NCBI GenBank assembly: GCA_002354735.1
Contig: DEMD01000011.1
Span: 310,001-374,000, forward strand
Reading direction: 5' to 3'
From: Gammaproteobacteria bacterium UBA2679
GTDB lineage: Bacteria > Pseudomonadota > Gammaproteobacteria > Pseudomonadales > Oleiphilaceae
Length of the DNA: 64,000 nt
Every line of letters starts with the position of its first letter. The first letter of the stretch is position 1. Shown piece after piece: positions 17,869-26,399 of this stretch. Below the pieces are notes generated by a model, which searched no databases, was not told the DNA's origin, and was given only the letters and a program-made list of their open reading frames with translations. The translations under genes and the position numbers were made by a program.

Positions 17869-18815
17869 TGCAGCCTGGCCGGACTTGTCCTCTACGTTAT
17901 CGTTACCGACCTGAAGCACTCGCCGACGTTGTCGAGTGCTCAACTGCCGATGTCCTGTACATCGTCGGTGGGCTCTATGGCAATACCGAAGCGCTGCGCA
18001 CGATAGTCGATCTTGCGGAGCAGGAGCGACAGCTGGGTCGACAGGTTGAACTCATTTTCAATGGGGACTTTAACTGGTTCAATTGCGATCACGACAGTTT
18101 CCAGTCGATCAATGAGCTGGTGCTCGCGCATCGTGCCATTACAGGTAATGTGGAGTTGGAATTGTCTGATCCCGAGGATAGCGCTGGCTGCGGCTGTGCC
18201 TATCCGGACGAGGTCGATGACCAGGTGGTCGATCGATCCAACCGCATCATTCAGCGTCTGCAGCAGACGGCTCGCGATTTCCCAGAGCTGTCGACTCGGC
18301 TGCGCGACTTGCCCCGCTATCTGAGTCTGGATTTTCACGGCGTTCGGATAGCTATACTTCATGGCGATGCCGAGTCGCTGGCTGGTTGGGGTTTAGGGCG
18401 CAGCAGCCTCGAAAATCCCTCGAGCACTTCGATGCTGGAGAACTGGTTCACGCGCAGCGGCGCCGATATTTTTGCCTGCACCCACACCTGCCTGCCAGCG
18501 ATCAAGATGCTGGATGTTGATGGGCGGCCTCGCGTTGTCTGTAATAACGGCGCAGCAGGCATGGGCAATTTCGAGAATGATTGGCGTGGTCTCGTAACAC
18601 GCGTTGCGGTGCAGGCGCGCAGCCATGCTGAGGCGCTTGGCACGGTTCATCTGCAGGATCTCGTTATTGAGCTACTTCCGGTCGCGTTTGCAATGGAACC
18701 CTGGCGAGCCAGGTTTCTCAGGAATTGGCCAGAGCAGTCTGATGCATGGTTATCATACAATTCACGCATCCTGAAAGGCACTGCACTCAAGCCCTCTGCC
18801 GTTCGGCTAGCGTAG
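17868..18815 (+). CDS. Divergent calcineurin-like metallophosphoesterase
   Basis: The 315-residue protein follows the order of metallophosphoesterase motifs, but several are altered. The usual DxH is GLY in VGGLYGNTEAL; GD remains in FNGDFNW; GNH(D/E) appears as GNVE; the later His motifs ILHGDAES and CTHTCLP are present. Loss of the first metal ligands suggests a one-metal enzyme or a binding protein. It overlaps the radical SAM gene by 1 nt and precedes the symporter by 52 nt. It is probably a dedicated partner of the radical SAM enzyme; the substrate is unknown. Confidence 0.7.
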   Translation: MQPGRTCPLRYRYRPEALADVVECSTADVLYIVGGLYGNTEALRTIVDLAEQERQLGRQVELIFNGDFNWFNCDHDSFQSINELVLAHRAITGNVELELSDPEDSAGCGCAYPDEVDDQVVDRSNRIIQRLQQTARDFPELSTRLRDLPRYLSLDFHGVRIAILHGDAESLAGWGLGRSSLENPSSTSMLENWFTRSGADIFACTHTCLPAIKMLDVDGRPRVVCNNGAAGMGNFENDWRGLVTRVAVQARSHAEALGTVHLQDLVIELLPVAFAMEPWRARFLRNWPEQSDAWLSYNSRILKGTALKPSAVRLA

Positions 18816-18867
18816 GCATTCCGAACTAGCCATCCCGAATTCATCAACCACAAGGAACAAGTGACTC

Positions 18868-20274
18868 ATGTCCACCTCTCAGTCCTACCTCTTCTGGGGC
18901 TTCCTGGCCGTCTATGGTATCGTTATGTACCTGCTCTCACCACGCAGCAAGAACGCCGAATCGTTCTATGGTGGTGCCGACGCCAAAGGTCAGCCGGTGG
19001 GACAGTGGCCACTGATGATGAGCATTTTTATTAGCTGGATCTTCGCCAAGTCAGTCACCAACGCCGCCAACCTCGGTGAAACCTACGGCATTGTCGGTGG
19101 ACTGGCATACGCGACGTATTGGCTGTCGATTCCTGTTGCAGGGTATGTCATCTATCTGATTCGCACCCAGACCGGTGCCAAGAGTCTGCAGGATTTCATC
19201 GTATCCCGCTTTGGCCGACTCGCGGCGCTTGGCTTTGCAGTAGCCATCCTGATTCGTCTCTACAATGAAATCTGGAGCAATACCGCGGTAGTCGGGGGAT
19301 ATTTTGGCAACGTTGGCGAGACAGGTTATTACGCTGCAGCCGTCCTGTTTACCCTCATCACGCTGGCCTACAGTCTCAAGGGCGGTCTTCGAAGTTCAAT
19401 TTTCACCGACGTCATTCAGGCCATTGTCTTCGTCGTATTCGTCGCCGCGGTGCTATTTTATGTCCTGCCTGTCAGCGATACGGGCACCTTGCTGACGACT
19501 GGGACCTTCGAACTGGGTTCGGGCCTGGATCTTCTGCTAGTCGCCGCGCTGCAAATTTTCAGCTATCCCTTTCACGACCCGGTCCTGACCGATCGGGGCT
19601 TTATCAACAATGAGAGGCGCATGCTGAAGAGCTTCATGATCGCCGGTGCGCTGGGCTTCGTGACGATTCTGGTATTCAGTTTCATAGGTATTCACGCCCA
19701 GCTGCAGGGTATAGAAGGCGGCGGCAATGCACCCGCGGCAGTGGGCAAGGCGATGGGTCTGGGCGCGCTGTTCCTCATGAGCGTGGTGATGATGACCTCG
19801 GCCGGCTCAACGCTGGACTCCACCTTCTCGTCGCTGGCGAAATCGCTGGCTGTTGATTTGCCGGGCCTCCTGCGCAAGGTGCATCCCGCCGCCCCAAGCC
19901 TGCGAGTCGGGGCGCTAGTGATGATTGCCTTTGCAATTCTGGGCAATCTGCCCATGTTCGCAGGCACCGATATCCTCAAGGCAACCACGATCAGCGGCAC
20001 CATGGTGATGGGCCTGGCGCCGGTGTTTCTGTTCTACCGCTTCGTGCGCTGGTCGCCGTGGAGCTTCCACCTGAGCTTCTGGAGTGGTGTCGCGCTTGGT
20101 GTGATAGAAGTGCTCGGCTTCTTGCCACAGAGCTGGGCCATTGGCACCGGAAAATACGCGATGTTGCTGGGCGTGAATGCCTGGGGCCTGCTGATCTGCA
20201 CGGCGGCATTCTTTGTGCCGCTTGTTTTTCAGGCTTTCATTGGTCAACCGCGACCACTCGACAAGGCCGTTTGA
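18868..20274 (+). CDS. Sodium:solute symporter (SSF family)
   Basis: The 468-residue membrane protein has about 13 helices and SSF features such as SIFISWIFAKSVTNAANLG, AYSLKGGLRSSIFTDVIQ and MSVVMMTSAGSTLDST, the last in the Na+-site region. It is third in the radical SAM operon (GGAAC upstream of the ATG, 52 nt after the phosphoesterase stop). It probably imports the compound handled by the two enzymes, driven by Na+. The substrate cannot be inferred from sequence. Confidence 0.85.
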   Translation: MSTSQSYLFWGFLAVYGIVMYLLSPRSKNAESFYGGADAKGQPVGQWPLMMSIFISWIFAKSVTNAANLGETYGIVGGLAYATYWLSIPVAGYVIYLIRTQTGAKSLQDFIVSRFGRLAALGFAVAILIRLYNEIWSNTAVVGGYFGNVGETGYYAAAVLFTLITLAYSLKGGLRSSIFTDVIQAIVFVVFVAAVLFYVLPVSDTGTLLTTGTFELGSGLDLLLVAALQIFSYPFHDPVLTDRGFINNERRMLKSFMIAGALGFVTILVFSFIGIHAQLQGIEGGGNAPAAVGKAMGLGALFLMSVVMMTSAGSTLDSTFSSLAKSLAVDLPGLLRKVHPAAPSLRVGALVMIAFAILGNLPMFAGTDILKATTISGTMVMGLAPVFLFYRFVRWSPWSFHLSFWSGVALGVIEVLGFLPQSWAIGTGKYAMLLGVNAWGLLICTAAFFVPLVFQAFIGQPRPLDKAV

Positions 20275-20313
20275 CGCGAAGCGCTACCCAGTGTGAGGCT
20301 TGCGAAGAGTAAG

Positions 20314-20348
20314 CTGATAACTGGCTGATAACTGGCTGCTAAGCAGCC
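20314..20348. repeat. 11-bp tandem duplication followed by a hairpin
   Basis: CTGATAACTGG occurs twice in direct succession (20314-20324 and 20325-20335). GGCTGC (20334-20339) then pairs with GCAGCC (20343-20348) across a 3-nt loop. This lies between the convergent symporter and lipoprotein genes and may serve as terminator; the duplication looks like replication slippage. Confidence 0.5.
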
Positions 20349-20917
20349 GGCTTACCTTCGTCGCAACTGTACCAGCCGCGGTAGCCGACCAGCAGACCCT
20401 GGTCGAGCTCGAATGTCATGTCCGCGACCCGGTGCTTGGAGCTGGCTTTCCTTTCTGGCCTTACCGTAGCGCGTAATCCTTCGGCGCTGAATGCAGCGCC
20501 ATTGGCAAGAGAATCCGGGCCATGCATGTCTTGTGTCGAGACAACGACCAGGCGACCGTGCAGTTTCATCACCGCTTTCGCCTGCTGACTTTCAGGGAGC
20601 AAGGCTGCGGTGAGCACCGGTCGGCCTTCTGCCGTATAAGCAAAACTGCAGCGGAGCCCTGAGGGCGGCAATACCTTATCGACCTCCGCCTGATGCAGTA
20701 GCCCAGGGTCGACCGTGGTCAGGTCGGGTGACTGCAGGGCTTCTGTAACTGAAACCACCTCTGGCATTGGCCCCTGAGCCAGGGGCTTCGGCATACCTTC
20801 GCCCGGTGCGGGATTATCGCAAGCGCTCATCAAAAGCGTGGCAGATGTCACAGTGAGCGAGCCAACCAGCCAGTGCGCCCGGAAAAGCACGCGCTGCGTC
20901 TTATGTGACTGGGTCAT
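20339..20917 (-). CDS. Lipoprotein of unknown function
   Basis: The 192-residue protein has a signal sequence with lipobox LMSAC (Cys33). The mature domain has two Cys (in RCSFAY and YSCDEG) and no recognised fold. Its start overlaps the stop of the DUF305 gene by 4 nt (ATGA), so it is translated as the distal gene of a cytochrome c/DUF305/lipoprotein group. An envelope location is supported; its function is not known. Confidence 0.7.
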   Translation of the reverse strand: MTQSHKTQRVLFRAHWLVGSLTVTSATLLMSACDNPAPGEGMPKPLAQGPMPEVVSVTEALQSPDLTTVDPGLLHQAEVDKVLPPSGLRCSFAYTAEGRPVLTAALLPESQQAKAVMKLHGRLVVVSTQDMHGPDSLANGAAFSAEGLRATVRPERKASSKHRVADMTFELDQGLLVGYRGWYSCDEGKPAA

Positions 20918-21369
20918 TCCAGCGCCTCCAATTCCTTGACCAGATACTTCATTTCAGCAATCTCCCGTCGTTGCGCCTCACTGATTTCATCAGCGAGCTT
21001 GCGCACGCGTGGATCGGTAATCTGGGCCCTGTCGCTGGTCATGATGGCGATCGAATGATGTGGAATCATGGCTTTCATATATTCCACATCGGTAATCGAG
21101 GCCTGGCTGCGTACCAGCCAGAGCGATAAGGCGAAAACCACAACACTGCCAGCGAAGATCGCCGCGTTTATCATCTTGTTCGTATACATGCTCAGCATGA
21201 AACCAAGCATGATCATAGCCATGCTTGCACCCATGACAAGGGCCATCCAAAGGCGGGTTTCACTCCAGAGCACATGCTCGAATGCAAAGGTGTTCAGGTA
21301 CATCAGACCGAACATAACTGTGGTAGAGGTGGCGATCATTGCAGCGAAGCGCCAGTAAGACATGTGCAT
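20914..21369 (-). CDS. DUF305-family membrane protein
   Basis: The 151-residue protein has four hydrophobic segments, then the DUF305 core with the conserved His pair in YMKAMIPHHSIAIMTS and the helical tail EISEAQRREIAEMKYLV. DUF305 is a four-helix, ferritin-like domain often found near copper-handling and cytochrome genes; a metal-related envelope role is inferred. Start MHM or the second Met. It is coupled to the lipoprotein downstream and 26 nt from the cytochrome gene upstream. Confidence 0.85.
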   Translation of the reverse strand: MHMSYWRFAAMIATSTTVMFGLMYLNTFAFEHVLWSETRLWMALVMGASMAMIMLGFMLSMYTNKMINAAIFAGSVVVFALSLWLVRSQASITDVEYMKAMIPHHSIAIMTSDRAQITDPRVRKLADEISEAQRREIAEMKYLVKELEALE

Positions 21370-21395
21370 GGACAGTTCTCCCTGTTAGCTGACGT

Positions 21396-21941
21396 TCAAT
21401 GCTTGGCCGCATGTGAGCTGCCTTCAACTGCGGCGTACTCTTCCGCAGTCATCCCTGGAAGCTGTTTGACGAAGGCTACGATGTTCCAGAGTTTCTGGTC
21501 GTCGCCATGCGCCCCAAACGCGGGCATGGCACTCATTTTGACGCCATTTTTCACCAACCAGAATATTTCATCCGGCTCCCATTCAGAGGCATGTTTCGTT
21601 AGGTGCGGAGGCAATGGAAGCATGCCATTCGCCCAAGCCGCTCGCTTGACGCCTGGTCCAGCGTGGCAGTGCTGACACATCGCCTTGTAGTCTGCGGCAC
21701 CTGCCGAAGCGTCCCCGATATCCTGAGGTACTTCGATATCGTCGGCACGCGCCTGCACCGAGTTGTACATAGTGGTCTCGAAGGCCCATCGCACCATGGA
21801 GGTATGATCGTCATTAGCGGCCACATTGTAGGCACCGGTATAAACAACAATCATTGCAGCGGCGATTGCCGCGAGAACGGTAGCTACGATGCCGACCGCA
21901 AAGCCAGTGCCCCAGCCTGATGAGTGCTTCTTTTTCTCCAT
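21396..21941 (-). CDS. Membrane-anchored monohaem cytochrome c
   Basis: The 181-residue protein has an uncleaved N-terminal anchor (about 12-34) and a class I cytochrome c domain. The haem site is CQHCH (89-93); a probable axial Met lies in VKMSAMPAFG, followed by LWNIVAFVKQLP. It carries electrons on the periplasmic face of the inner membrane. It leads the group with the DUF305 and lipoprotein genes, hinting at a shared redox or metal function. The C terminus is His-rich (SSHAAKH). Confidence 0.88.
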   Translation of the reverse strand: MEKKKHSSGWGTGFAVGIVATVLAAIAAAMIVVYTGAYNVAANDDHTSMVRWAFETTMYNSVQARADDIEVPQDIGDASAGAADYKAMCQHCHAGPGVKRAAWANGMLPLPPHLTKHASEWEPDEIFWLVKNGVKMSAMPAFGAHGDDQKLWNIVAFVKQLPGMTAEEYAAVEGSSHAAKH

Positions 21942-22132
21942 GATCTTCCGGGCTCCTCTGTTGCAGAATAGAAGGCAGCTTTCGTCGGGGTACGTGGAGG
22001 ATTTGTAACTGGATGGCCGTGATCAGTTTGCTCGATTGCACCAGGGTATCGACAAGCGCGTATAACCATATATCACGTCTGTCCGTCACGGGCTTCTTGC
22101 ACCCTGCGATGGCGATAATTCAGGAGCCAGTA

Positions 22133-23623
22133 ATGTCATCGCAAAATACGCACACCAAAGCCTTTCTATCAACAGGAATTCCCGGACTCGATAATATATT
22201 GGGTGGTGGATTGACCAAGGATCGGCTGTACCTCCTGGAAGGTGACCCTGGCGCAGGCAAGACGACCATGGCACTGCAATTTCTGGTGGAAGGGGCTGCC
22301 CAGGGGGAAACCGTTCTCTACATTACGCTTGCCGAAAACGAAGTTGAGCTACGCGCTGTCGCCGAAGCGCATGGTTTTTCAATGGAGGGGGTTAACGTAC
22401 ACGAAGTTATCCCCGAGGAAAGTTTGCTGGATCCCGGTGAACAGTACACTGTCCTACATCCCTCAGAGGTTGAATTAGGTGAGACCAACAGCCTCATATT
22501 GGGAATGATCGAGAAGTTGAATCCAAGCCGGGTAGTGCTGGATTCGCTTTCGGAACTGCAGTTACTGTCGGGCAGTGCGCTACGGTATCGCCGGCATGTG
22601 CTCGCGCTAAAACAGTATTTTGCGAGGCGCGCCTGTACAGCCCTTCTTCTTGACGACAAGACAGCGGTACGAGGTGATCAGCAAGTGCGCAGTATCGCGC
22701 ACGGCGTCATTTCGCTACAGCATATCGACTCCGAATACGGCGCTGAACGTCGCATCATTCGTGTCTTGAAGTACCGTGGTCTCGCCTTTCGTCGGGGGCC
22801 ACATGACTACGCTATCGTCACAGGCGGGATAGTGGCTTATCCGCGTATCGTTGCCGCCGAAACCCGTGAATTGATCAAGCGTGGCCAGGCCTACAGTGGC
22901 ATTCCTCAGTTTGATGAGCTCTTGGGCGGCGGCATTGAAGAAGGGTCAAGCACGCTTATATCCGGCCCTCCAGGGACCGGAAAGTCCAGTCTGGCAGTGC
23001 AGTTTGTAAAGGCCGCGACAGACCGGGGACAGCGCGCTTCAATGTTCCTTTTTGAAGAGTCCATCAACACTTTGCTCAATCGCTGTCACGGCATCGGTAT
23101 CGATTTAAGCGGACCGTATGATTCCGGACTACTGACTATCCACCAGATCGACCCGGCAGAGATGTCCCCAGGAGAATTTTCGCATGCTGTCTGTCGAGTT
23201 GCGGATGGCGGCGCCAAGGTGGTGGTGATCGACAGCCTGAACGGTTATCTGAATGCCATGCCCGAGGCGCGGTTTTTAAATACCCATTTGCATGAGGTTC
23301 TCACTTACCTGGGGCAGCGAGGTGTAGTGACATTCATCGTTGGTGTGCAGCAAGGTATCGTGGGGGCCATGACAACAGGTATCGATATTAGCTACATGGC
23401 GGACAACGTATTAATCCTCCGTTATTTCGAAGCGCGCGGCACTGTGCAAAAAGCTATTTCAGTATTTAAAAAGCGTGGTAGTGCACACGAAACAACTTTA
23501 CGCCAGTTCAGCATTACCAAAAATGGACTCCAAGTTGGTCCAGTTCTCGACAATTTCGAGGGTATTTTGACTGGCACACCAAGGGTGTTGGATGTGAAGC
23601 AAGAGCAAACGCTTGATGAGTAA
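22133..23623 (+). CDS. KaiC-like double-domain ATPase
   Basis: The product is 496 residues from ATG 22133, with AGGAG 7 nt upstream; the frame runs open to 22013 without coding character. Two RecA/KaiC domains each have a Walker A (GDPGAGKT at 37-44 and GPPGTGKS at 278-285) and a Walker B hydrophobic-Asp strand (VVLDSLSEL, VVVIDSLNGY). Without KaiA or KaiB in the window it is one of the widespread KaiC homologues that act in signalling or stress, not a full clock. The hybrid kinase gene starts 31 nt downstream, so the two are probably cotranscribed and act together. Confidence 0.9.
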   Translation: MSSQNTHTKAFLSTGIPGLDNILGGGLTKDRLYLLEGDPGAGKTTMALQFLVEGAAQGETVLYITLAENEVELRAVAEAHGFSMEGVNVHEVIPEESLLDPGEQYTVLHPSEVELGETNSLILGMIEKLNPSRVVLDSLSELQLLSGSALRYRRHVLALKQYFARRACTALLLDDKTAVRGDQQVRSIAHGVISLQHIDSEYGAERRIIRVLKYRGLAFRRGPHDYAIVTGGIVAYPRIVAAETRELIKRGQAYSGIPQFDELLGGGIEEGSSTLISGPPGTGKSSLAVQFVKAATDRGQRASMFLFEESINTLLNRCHGIGIDLSGPYDSGLLTIHQIDPAEMSPGEFSHAVCRVADGGAKVVVIDSLNGYLNAMPEARFLNTHLHEVLTYLGQRGVVTFIVGVQQGIVGAMTTGIDISYMADNVLILRYFEARGTVQKAISVFKKRGSAHETTLRQFSITKNGLQVGPVLDNFEGILTGTPRVLDVKQEQTLDE

Positions 23624-23653
23624 TCATGTTATAGCTGAAGGTTGGGGGCGGCA

Positions 23654-25180
23654 GTGGAGAATAGGGTCGTAATCTTCGCGCCGACGGGTAGAGATGCCAG
23701 GCTTATATCGCAAGTACTCGAACGCGCGGGCGTTGAGAGTCACATCTGCTCCCGCATGATCGAAGTAGTCGATGAGCTTGTTCAAGGCGTGGGCGTTCTG
23801 TTGCTCGTTGATGAGGCCCTGGACACGCCGTTAACCAGACCGCTCACTCAATATTTAAGCCAGCAACCGGCCTGGTCCGACCTGCCTATATTTTTGTTGA
23901 GTAATCGTGGGCTCAATTCTCCTGAAATCCGGAGTGCCTATCAACATCTTGGGAACGTCACGCTGCTTGAGCGTCCGTTACACGGCATAACGCTGGTAAG
24001 CGCGGCTACGTCAGCCTTACGCGCCCGTAAACGACAGTACGCCATGCGCGAGGTTGATCGGCGAAAAGACGAGTTTCTAGCCATGCTGGCTCATGAACTC
24101 CGGAACCCATTAGCACCGATCAGTGCAGCTTCTGACCTCTTGAAACTCCCCAGTCTTGACCGCGAAAAAATCAAACAGACAAGTGAAATCATTTCCCGTC
24201 AAGTGCGGCATATGACTGGATTGATTGATGACCTGCTCGACGTCTCACGCGTATCACGGGGACTTGTTCCACTCGAAAAGCAATCTGTCGATACCCGACT
24301 CATAACCGCGAGTGCTGTTGAGCAGGTACGTCCTCTCATCGATGGTCGTCGTCACAGTCTGACCTTGCGTACCTCGCCACATTCGGCTTTTGTCGAGGGA
24401 GATCCTAAACGACTCGTTCAGATTCTTGCCAACGTACTTAACAATGCCGCGAAATACACCCCCGAGGGCGGTGAAATCCTTCTCGCCACCGACGTTAGCG
24501 AATCAGCCGTAATTTTCACCGTTTCCGACAATGGTATCGGAATTGCTCCGGAGGTTATTGGACGTATCTTTGACCTGTTCGCCCAGGCCGAGAGAACTTC
24601 TGATCGCACGCAAGGCGGACTTGGGATTGGTCTTGCGTTGGTAAAAAGTTTGATCCAACTACACGGCGGGACAGTGACCGCCAGTAGCGATGGGGCGTCG
24701 ACTGGCGCTGAATTTCAGCTTACATTCCCACGTCATTTTCCGGTTGAAGAGGAAAGTCTCGCGGCTGACGCTATCGCGGATAAGTTGATCAATCAGCAGC
24801 GATTACTTGTCGTAGACGATAATGTAGATGCAGCGAACATGTTAGGCATGTTTTTAGAGTTGGCAGGCCATCAAGTCAAGATTGTTCACACCGCTGCCGC
24901 GGCACTAGAAGCAGCAGCGCGAGCTGATTCGATCGATGCATGTTTACTGGATATTGGTTTGCCAGATTTGGACGGTATTGGCCTGGCCAAACGGCTGCGT
25001 GAGATACCTTCAACCAAAAAGACTCTGCTCATTGCGATCACCGGATACGGCCAGGAACAGGATCGTCACAAAACGTCCAGGGCCGGATTTAATCATCACT
25101 ACGTGAAGCCCATTGACATGGAGCAATTGATTAGCACGCTCGCTGGCAATGAAACCTCGAATCAGATCACAAGTCGTTGA
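23654..25180 (+). CDS. Hybrid histidine kinase partner of the KaiC-like ATPase
   Basis: The product is 508 residues from GTG 23654 behind a G-rich Shine-Dalgarno; TTG 23642 is the longest option. An N-terminal receiver-like fold without clear acidic pocket (about 1-125) precedes HisKA (His147 in AMLAHELRNPLAP). HATPase (NVLNNAAKYTP; GLGIGLALV) and a C-terminal receiver with Asp433 in LLDIGLPDLDG follow. It resembles the C-terminal half of the GAF-PAS kinase at 53573-56443 and may share descent. Its last 14 bases overlap the convergent recombinase gene. Confidence 0.88.
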   Translation: MENRVVIFAPTGRDARLISQVLERAGVESHICSRMIEVVDELVQGVGVLLLVDEALDTPLTRPLTQYLSQQPAWSDLPIFLLSNRGLNSPEIRSAYQHLGNVTLLERPLHGITLVSAATSALRARKRQYAMREVDRRKDEFLAMLAHELRNPLAPISAASDLLKLPSLDREKIKQTSEIISRQVRHMTGLIDDLLDVSRVSRGLVPLEKQSVDTRLITASAVEQVRPLIDGRRHSLTLRTSPHSAFVEGDPKRLVQILANVLNNAAKYTPEGGEILLATDVSESAVIFTVSDNGIGIAPEVIGRIFDLFAQAERTSDRTQGGLGIGLALVKSLIQLHGGTVTASSDGASTGAEFQLTFPRHFPVEEESLAADAIADKLINQQRLLVVDDNVDAANMLGMFLELAGHQVKIVHTAAAALEAAARADSIDACLLDIGLPDLDGIGLAKRLREIPSTKKTLLIAITGYGQEQDRHKTSRAGFNHHYVKPIDMEQLISTLAGNETSNQITSR

Positions 25181-26234
25181 CGTCAGAGTCGTATTGTTTA
25201 CTGTCTTTTTCAAGTAGTTGATTTAGCTCATTTATGAGTGTGGTCGCCACGTTATCTGCAAATTGCCGGCCCTCATCGATATAGCCTCGGACCACGGCGT
25301 CATTTTTCCAGCCGCCCTGTTTCTTGATAGCCTCGAAGCTCAGGTTTTCTCTCGCGGCGCTCGTGCTGAGTCCACGCCGAAAACTATGGCTGCTCAGCTC
25401 GGGCACGAAATCGAAGCCACAGGCGGTGCCCAGCGACTTCAGTAGCTCATTCACGGCGGCTGGCCGCAAAGCACGGGTCTGACATTCGTTCCAGCGGGAG
25501 ATAGGGCGGAACACAGGGCCTGAAGTGATTTCAGCGACCAACAACCAGTTCCTCAGTGCCCGTACCGGGCATATCTGACCGTTGCCAGCCGGTAGGGCAC
25601 GCTGCAGGCCTTCACCTTGCTGATCCGTCTTCGAGCGTGGGAGGCGGATGATCAGGCCCTCCGACTCCCACGATAGATCCTCTACCTGAATACTCACCAG
25701 TTCACTGCGCCTGAAGGCGCCGAAAAAACCCGTCTGCACCAGTGCAAGATCACGATGTTTTTTTAGCGACTCGGGCTGCGTCTGCAACCAGTCGATTAGT
25801 GCGACAAGATGCTCCAGCCTGAGTGCACGCGCTTTCCGCTTGGGTTGACCGTGCACACGACGCATACCTTCTAGTGTTTTTCGTACTGTCGGGTCTTGTC
25901 CAGGATCTGCAAAGCCCTGAAAGCGGTGCCATTGGCTCAGCGCGGTGAGATGGACATCGAGCGTTCGGGTATTGAGCGTTTCGGCATGCGCCAGTAAATA
26001 GCGGATGAGCGTGTCTCTGTCCGTGGGCAGGCGCCCGCCCCAGCGTTCAAAGCGGTGTATGGCCGAGCGGTAGGTACGGCGCGTGTTATCTGAAGTGGCG
26101 GCCTGGAGGTAACGCCGATGTCTTGCCTGAAGTTCGGCGCTCTCAAGGGCCGGCATGCCTGAGGCGGCAACGATTCCGGCGGGCTCTGTCACTTTGGTGG
26201 TTGCCTGCTTTTCGGGCTTGCTGACTTCCCTCAT
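25167..26234 (-). CDS. Tyrosine-type site-specific recombinase
   Basis: The 355-residue protein has an N-terminal SAM-like arm-binding domain (RHRRYLQAATSDNTRRTYRS) and a catalytic domain. The conserved residues are Arg in GAFRRSELVSI, HxxR in SHSFRRGLS, Trp in GGWKND and Tyr in VVRGYID. It cuts and rejoins DNA through a phosphotyrosine. It is transcribed away from a KfrA-like gene, and a dif-like 11-6-11 palindrome lies 54 bp upstream of its start. With no phage genes beside it, it may be a stand-alone resolvase or a domesticated mobile-element integrase. Confidence 0.88.
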   Translation of the reverse strand: MREVSKPEKQATTKVTEPAGIVAASGMPALESAELQARHRRYLQAATSDNTRRTYRSAIHRFERWGGRLPTDRDTLIRYLLAHAETLNTRTLDVHLTALSQWHRFQGFADPGQDPTVRKTLEGMRRVHGQPKRKARALRLEHLVALIDWLQTQPESLKKHRDLALVQTGFFGAFRRSELVSIQVEDLSWESEGLIIRLPRSKTDQQGEGLQRALPAGNGQICPVRALRNWLLVAEITSGPVFRPISRWNECQTRALRPAAVNELLKSLGTACGFDFVPELSSHSFRRGLSTSAARENLSFEAIKKQGGWKNDAVVRGYIDEGRQFADNVATTLINELNQLLEKDSKQYDSDVNDL

Positions 26235-26287
26235 CCGCGTCCCCCTGTACTCCCGTTACGAAAGAGAGGAGCTTACCACAGCCGCTG

Positions 26288-26315
26288 ACCGACGATAATG
26301 ATATTTATTGTCGGT
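26288..26315. other. Candidate Xer/dif-like recombination site (11-6-11)
   Basis: The arms ACCGACGATAA and TTATTGTCGGT are inverted repeats with one mismatch in 11, around TGATAT. The 11-6-11 layout, ATAA before TG at the centre and TTAT after it match the plan of dif (XerC arm, 6-bp centre, XerD arm). It lies between the recombinase and the KfrA-like gene. An operator for either gene is the main alternative. Confidence 0.4.
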
Positions 26316-26357
26316 TACCAAGGAAATTGGCAGATTGCGTCAACGGGTAATTAGTAT

Positions 26358-26379
26358 GTAATATTACGGAATACGTAAT
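26358..26379. promoter_or_regulatory. Palindromes in the KfrA-like promoter region
   Basis: GTAATATTAC (26358-26367) is a perfect palindrome. ATTACG and CGTAAT (26363-26368, 26374-26379) form an overlapping inverted repeat. Both are AT-rich and lie 20-40 bp before the KfrA-like ATG. KfrA proteins repress their own promoters, so these are probable autoregulatory operators. Confidence 0.45.
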
Positions 26380-26399
26380 ACGATAGAGGGAGGCGTCAA

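Noticed and set aside
22133..23623. A complete circadian Kai clock
   Set aside because: Neither kaiA nor kaiB is in the window, and stand-alone KaiC homologues are common in proteobacteria.
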